Shown here one piece after another: positions 43,525 to 64,000 of a stretch of DNA of 64,000 bases. Both the position numbers and the translations under genes were made by a program. Within the stretch, counting starts at the first letter, position 1; every line of letters begins with the position of its first letter. A model generated the notes under the pieces. That model had not been told where the DNA came from and ran no database searches. It saw nothing but the letters and a program-made list of their open reading frames with translations. The stretch is taken from NCBI RefSeq assembly GCF_932526225.1, contig NC_064035.1, positions 844,501 to 908,500 on the forward strand. The letters are read 5' to 3'. This DNA is from Nematostella vectensis. Its lineage: Eukaryota; Cnidaria; Anthozoa; Actiniaria; Edwardsiidae.

Positions 43525-44760
43525 ATAGTCCATAACACCACATCAGGAGAAAATGCCGTTTTGCCGTTTGGGGTATTTTATTTAAAATTGGCGAAAATGG
43601 AGTGACATTAGCTCTATTTTAGCCGAAATCAAGGGATTGTTACATGGATTTGGATCCTTTTCAACATAATGGATTTCGTTACTTTTTCACATGTCCGTAA
43701 CTTACTCCTTTGAGAGCCCTTCAGTTATTTCAATTTCCTCTACTTTTACAAAAATTTGATATTCGACCCTTACCATTCATAACAAAATGGCCATACTCGA
43801 TCCTTCAACGATTCAGTTCCTAAAGATACAGTAAAAATAACACTAAAGCACGATTAAGTAAAGATACTCCCGCATTTCAAGGTCACTTAACACATTTTGT
43901 GTTCCTAAGGCTTTTCTTGGCGGGAGTCCTAAATTTTGAGGAGACTGGATTTTTTGGGTCTTTTTACATGTAAAAAGGAGCGAAACAACAATTGTCTATA
44001 AAAGAATAAAAATACCCCTCCAGGGAAGGTTTAAATTTATGCAATCCCAAACAGTCCCGGAGTTCAAATAGGAATGTATAAATTTATACAGTCCCGGAGC
44101 TCAAATAGGAATGTATAAATTTATACAGTCCCGGAGTTCAAAAAGGGATGTATAAATTTATACAGTCCCGGAGTTCAAAAGAGGAATGTATAAATTTATA
44201 CAGTCCCGGAGTTCAAAAAGGAATGAATAAATATATACAGTCCCGGAGTTCAAAAAGGAATGTATAAATTTATACAGTCCCGGAGTTTCAAAAAGGAATG
44301 AGTTCAAAAAGGAATGTATAAATTTATACATTCCTATTTGAACTCCGGAACGGTATAAATTTATACATTCAACAATTGTTGTTTCGCTCCTTTTTAAATG
44401 TAACAGATACTGACAAATAAAAGATTTTGACATATCTTCCGGTTAACATGGACATTTTTATCGGTTATAGCTAAAACACTCATTGCTTTCTTTTATGAAA
44501 CACGTCATTCGAGGTAATTTCTATTTCGCTTCTTTATAAATACAATAAATGATAAGAAATGGATGTTTTAGACATTCCATCCCGGAACACATAATCATTT
44601 GTGCCACGAATCGTAAAATTATCGATTGACTTCTTAACGTAAAAGGACGGGGGATTCATATTTAGTAAAATTAGCAGATTTTTAAGGCGAGTCTTGAGAA
44701 AATCGTATATTCTTGCCATTTCTTGCTAAACGGCAAAACGGCATTTTCTCCTGACGTGCT
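43525..44760. mobile_element. Inverted-repeat element with nested inner inverted repeats
   Basis: The outer arms pair 43545-43571 with 44726-44753 (tcaggagaaaatgccg followed by ttttgccgttt), extending more weakly outward. The inner arms pair about 43963-43995 with 44373-44403 (aaggagcgaaacaacaattg). Inside the inner arms lies a tandem repeat. Minus-strand frames of 61 and 85 codons (44534-44719 and 44671-44928) overlap the right side but match nothing I know. Either one element inside another or one composite foldback element. Confidence 0.6.
44030..44370. repeat. 44-base tandem repeat with internal palindrome
   Basis: About seven copies of tataaatttatacagtcccg followed by gagttcaaaaaggaatg. 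Each copy contains the palindrome tataaatttata. The last part is inverted (cattcctatttgaactccgg near 44330), so the array itself ends in a fold-back. Confidence 0.8.
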
Positions 44761-46990
44761 GTTTATGTAGTGTAGGCCTTGGTTAGGCCCTAACATTATT
44801 TTAACGCAATCCTTTTCAGGATATTTCGGTTCGGAGCTCTCTTGCTGGTTGGTCCAGGACCTCTCTCCAAGAATAATAATAAACCTAAGGTCTTTTCTAA
44901 ATTTTTTTGCTAAAATCTCTTCTAACACAGATTAAATTAGCGATTTTTGTAATATCACTATGGATCGATACAAAAAGTTTTTTAATAGTTTGGAATTCAT
45001 TTTAGTATTATCTTAACTAGTGTCTTTTGCCTTAGTCCTGCTGTCAGCATTATTAAATAGTTTTTGGATATGTAAAGTTTATATTTTAGCACATTTGTTT
45101 TAGGAAGCCGCCAACAAATTATTTCTTACCTCGGAAAATAAGGTACTGTAGATTCTGCATGTTTACTGAGACACAATAAACACGAGAAACATAGGTGATC
45201 TAGAAATACAAATTCCGAAAAAAGTATACATTTCTAGACCGACCGCGAAATCCGTAGGTGACCTTGCTTCCGAACAGATATTTGACCGAAAATGGCCGTT
45301 GGGTGCCCTTGAACAGTTGCACAGAATGTTTGACAACAGGTAGCCTACGTGTAGCCGCTGACTCGCGAAATCGCTAGACAAAAGGGGGCTGTCACAAGAC
45401 GCCTTTTGGACAAGGCTAACAAGGCGTCAATAACGGAGACATAAGGCGCTAAACTATGCGATTATGTCCCCGTGGTCGCGAGGAGGTTGCTGAGGGATGC
45501 GCCATCGTGTTTGTTGTACCACTACGGTGCGTCACTTAACGCTCGTCAATTATTTACATAAAAAAAATATTCTTTATAAAACAGAAAGAGTCTAATTTGA
45601 GAATACATATTAGTAAAAGATATATTCAAGGCCCGTTAGACGAAGGCCAACAGCTGCTTACATTATGCATCTTCTGTTGACTGGTTGGTGTGAAGAAGAG
45701 CTGCTATCAAAATCGCGTTGTCACGGGTGGGTTGGTGTGACAAGAGCTGCTATCATAATCGCGTCACACAACGTCACGCAGCATCCGAATAGCTCTCCCG
45801 TAAAAAATGCCAATAAGCCGTTGGTTTCAACGAGGAGCTTGTCAAAATTGTTCTCGACACTTTCTGATTGACGTATCCTGCTAAACCTATGTAACAAAGG
45901 GTAACAGCGTGTGAACTGGACATTGAAAAGGTCAGAATAATTGGTCTCGAAAGGCTAGTAGCTAAAGTTGGTAAAGAAAGCAAAACGTCCAGCTCATATT
46001 TCATAACTTTCATGAGCTCGGTTTCAAATATCTTGATATATTGTCGCAAGTACTTGCCCTTTTACATCCACTATGAATGTTTTACATGTAGGATTACGGT
46101 TATCCAAATAACATGATTTACATCGGTTTTTAAAGCCATTTGGTCGCTTTCGTGACTCAACTATTACTGGAATGGTTGGCCGCTCGCCGAGCAAACTCTT
46201 TCCGATCGAACGATTTTAAGCGAAAACAAGATCTAGTTACTATTAAAAGAATATTATTCAAAGAATATATATATATGTCAGTTTGATGGTATAAAAACAA
46301 ACAGTTGTTTATGTTTATGAAAGAACTTGAAGAAATCAACATTTACTTAACATACCGATTTCACGGTAAATTTGCATTGGAGCCGAAGAAGTTTCGCGCT
46401 TAGAATAAATACACACGTGTTAAGTTAATATAAATGTATTCATATAGAAATTTGAAAATAAAACTAATTATACTGGAAAGTTACAATTTTGTGGATGGTA
46501 TTCTAACCGACGATTGAAAAGAAATAGCGGTATTTCCGTCGCATACAGTGTTTGTCGTACGTAGACCGAATTTGTAGCACTAGAACATGCAATTTAGTAA
46601 ACATATCTATTGTCTTCTATTACATGTATGTTGGCTCGCGTGGCTCACAGTATCTTGAGTAATATTTACCCGTGTATTCATTTTTATTAGTTTTTCGTCT
46701 CCACGTCTTGACATAATTGACCTTGAGGACATAAGCTTGAGCGCGATGTCTAGTTGACATGAAAGATGTATTATTTACATTTTGTGTCTATTATCCTAGA
46801 CAATATTTGGTACGAACACTTATGTAATCTGGATATGAGTCAGATACAAAGCTAAAATAATAACTAGGAAGTACGGCCTTACTATTTTGGCTTCGAACTC
46901 ATTTTATCGTTATATAATATAATGTATGACACGCTTATTAGCTGAGATAAGCTGACCTACCATGAAACAATAATGTAACGCAATACAGGC
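44761..46990. other. Intergenic AT-rich DNA without a recognised gene
   Basis: I see only short frames with no protein character. A direct repeat of about 40 bases (ggttggtgtga, then agagctgctatca) occurs at 45681 and 45731. Nothing else is supported. Confidence 0.4.
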
Positions 46991-46993
46991 GAA

Positions 46994-48110
46994 CCCTGTG
47001 TATGGCTCACTGTGCATAAGCGTTCGCTGGGTACAGCATGTGTGGTGCAGTGTGTTAGTGCATGGCTCACTGTGCAGGTGGTCCCTAGGTACAGCTTGTG
47101 TGGTGCAGTGTGTTAGTGCATGGCTCACTGTGCAGGTGGTCCCTAGGTACAGCTTGTGTGGTGCAGTGTGTTAGTGCATGGCTCACTGTGCAGGTGGTCC
47201 CTAGGTACAGCTTGTGTGGTGCAGTGTGTTAGTGCATGGCTCACTGTGCAGGTGGTCCCTAGGTACAGCTTGTGTGGTGCAGTGTGTTAGTGCATGGCTC
47301 ACTGTGCAGGTGGTCCCTAGGTACAGCATGTGTGGTGCAGTGTGATAGTGCATGGCTCACTGTGCAAGTGGTCCCTAGGTACAGCTTGTGTGGTGAAGTG
47401 TGTTAGTACATGGCTCACTGTGCATAAGCGTTCGCTGGGTACAGCATGTGTGGGGCAGTGTGTTAGTGCATGGCTCACTGTGCAAGTGGTCACTAGGTAC
47501 AGCTTGTGTGGTGCAGTGTGTTAGTTCATGGCTCACTGTGCAGGTGGTCCCTAGGTACAGCTTGTGTGGTGCAGTGTGATAGTGCATGGCTCACTGTGCA
47601 GGTGGTCCATAGGTACAGCTTGTGTGGTGCAGTGTGTAAGTGCATGGCTCACTGTGCAGGTAGTCCCTAGGAACAGCTTGTGTGGTGCAGTGTGATAGTG
47701 CATGGCTCACTGTGCAGGTGGTCTCTAGGCACAGCTTGTGTGGTGCAGTGTGTAGGTGCATGGCTCACTGTGCAGGTAGTCCCTAGGTACAGCTTGTGTG
47801 GTGCAGTGTGTTAGTGCATGGCTCACTGTGCAGGTGGTCCCTAGGTACAGCTTGTGTGGTGAAGTGTGATAGTGCATGGCTCACTCTGCATGTGGTCCCT
47901 AGGTACAGCTTGTGTGGTGCAGTGTGTTAGTGCATGGCTCACTCTGCATGTGGTCCCTAGGTACAGCTTGTGTGGTGCAGTGTGTAGGTGCATGGCTCAC
48001 TGTGCAGGTGGTCCCTAGGTACAGCTTGTGTGGTGCAGTGTGATAGTGCATGGCTCACTGTGCAGGTGGTCCCTAGGTCCAGCCTGTGTGGTGCAGTGTG
48101 TCATTTTATT
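46994..48110 (+). repeat. 58-base minisatellite, about 19 copies
   Basis: The unit is catggctcactgtgcaggtg, then gtccctaggtacagcttgtg, then tggtgcagtgtgttagtg. Copies differ by a few substitutions. Two copies carry a variant middle (cataagcgttcgctgggt near 47010 and 47424). It lies about 230 bases upstream of the MGAT5-like start. The unit length is not a multiple of three, so frames within it are incidental. Confidence 0.9.
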
Positions 48111-48344
48111 GCTCAATGTGTATGTGATCCCTTGTTGAAGCTTGTTCTGTAAAGTCTTATTTAAGTGCACGACTCACCGTGAAAAGTCAGATGCAATTTG
48201 TTATGAATAGTTTTGTAATAAAAAAAGGCCACTAGGTGCAGGGTGTATACACGATATGTACTAACATAAGTTCTGTCTTCTAGGGGTTCTGTTAGGGAGT
48301 AGTATGGATTGGCCATATCACCCAGATACCTAGACAAAGATAAC

Positions 48345-63828
<15,484 letters not shown>

Positions 63829-63848
<20 letters not shown>

Positions 63849-63994
63849 GTAAAGCGGTCGATAGGTCAGCGATTTCCTCAATGCGAAGGTAAAGCGGTCG
63901 ATAGGTCAGCGATTTCCTCAATGCAAAGGTAAAGCGTCGATAGGACAGCGTTTTCCTGGTCGATAGGACAGCGTTTTCCTCAATGCCAAGTTTA
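63829..63994 (+). repeat. 40-base tandem repeat covering the exon 16 donor
   Basis: Copies of cagcgttttcctcaatgcg followed by aaggtaaagcggtcgatagg start near 63829, 63869, 63909, 63948 and 63971. The first copy includes the last 20 bases of exon 16. The donor-like AAGGTAAAG is present three times (63846, 63886, 63926); copy 4 lacks it. Confidence 0.9.
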
Positions 63995-64000
63995 TTTTAC

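Noticed and set aside
44158-44433. Minus-strand frame over the 44-base repeats as a gene
   Set aside because: Its residues are repeated KFIHSFLNS-like units generated by the tandem repeat.
47330-47587. Open frames over the 58-base minisatellite
   Set aside because: The unit length is not a multiple of three and the frames are repeat translations only.
48304-48335. Upstream ATG at 48304 as start of the MGAT5-like protein
   Set aside because: It meets a TAG after nine codons and is not in frame with the anchor; 48345 is the first ATG that leads into it.

Overview
The window looks like a piece of a cnidarian genome, most likely a sea anemone, although the species cannot be fixed from sequence alone. 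The evidence is intron-rich metazoan genes in AT-rich DNA, Penelope-like elements carrying hammerhead ribozymes, a Ty3/Gypsy element of a kind common in invertebrates, and very abundant minisatellites and small inverted-repeat elements. Only two ordinary host genes are confidently visible. They lie head to head in the right half: an MFSD6-like transporter on the minus strand (39471-42817, two coding exons) and an MGAT5-like N-glycan branching enzyme on the plus strand (16 coding exons from 48345 to 63848, running off the right edge).

Region by region. 1-4505 is a GC-rich, gene-dense, intronless block unlike the rest. It has four gene-sized units packed with 16-30 base gaps or overlaps, followed by a non-coding tail with about eight copies of a short motif (core tacgcgaaa), two GC-rich hairpins and a C-tract. 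It reads like one end of an integrated DNA virus or Maverick/Polinton-type element, but no polymerase, integrase, ATPase or protease is inside the window. One gene is split by two in-frame TAG codons and another has a late frame slip.

5116-30190 is a large array of a roughly 2.1 kb satellite unit. It runs forward to about 24573 and then in inverted orientation as shortened 1.5 kb units. A tandem cluster of Penelope-like elements (5492-12932) sits inside the (TA)n tract of the first forward unit. The cluster has three ORF-bearing copies, a fourth promoter-side repeat and an inverted stub. Each repeat carries a recognisable hammerhead ribozyme. Copy 1 keeps intact RT and GIY-YIG endonuclease motifs. 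Copies 2 and 3 share a catalytic Asp-to-Tyr change and a 29-base deletion.

30707-35052 is a Ty3/Gypsy element on the minus strand with 156-base LTRs, a CTATG target duplication and several reading-frame breaks. 35053-39056 holds degenerate repeats and a minisatellite that also occurs, inverted, at 30197-30395. 42818-48344, between the two host genes, holds a small MITE, a 1.2 kb inverted-repeat element with internal 44-base repeats, and a 58-base minisatellite of about 19 copies. The MGAT5 introns carry two TTAA-flanked MITEs, a tRNA-derived SINE and another MITE nested in an inverted-repeat element with a (GT)n tract, and four intronic minisatellites. A fifth tandem repeat duplicates the splice donor of the last visible exon.

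The two host genes need not work together: one is a membrane carrier, the other a Golgi glycosyltransferase. The most unusual parts are the GC-rich virus-like block, the ribozyme-bearing Penelope array lodged in a satellite, and the rearranged inverted half of that satellite.
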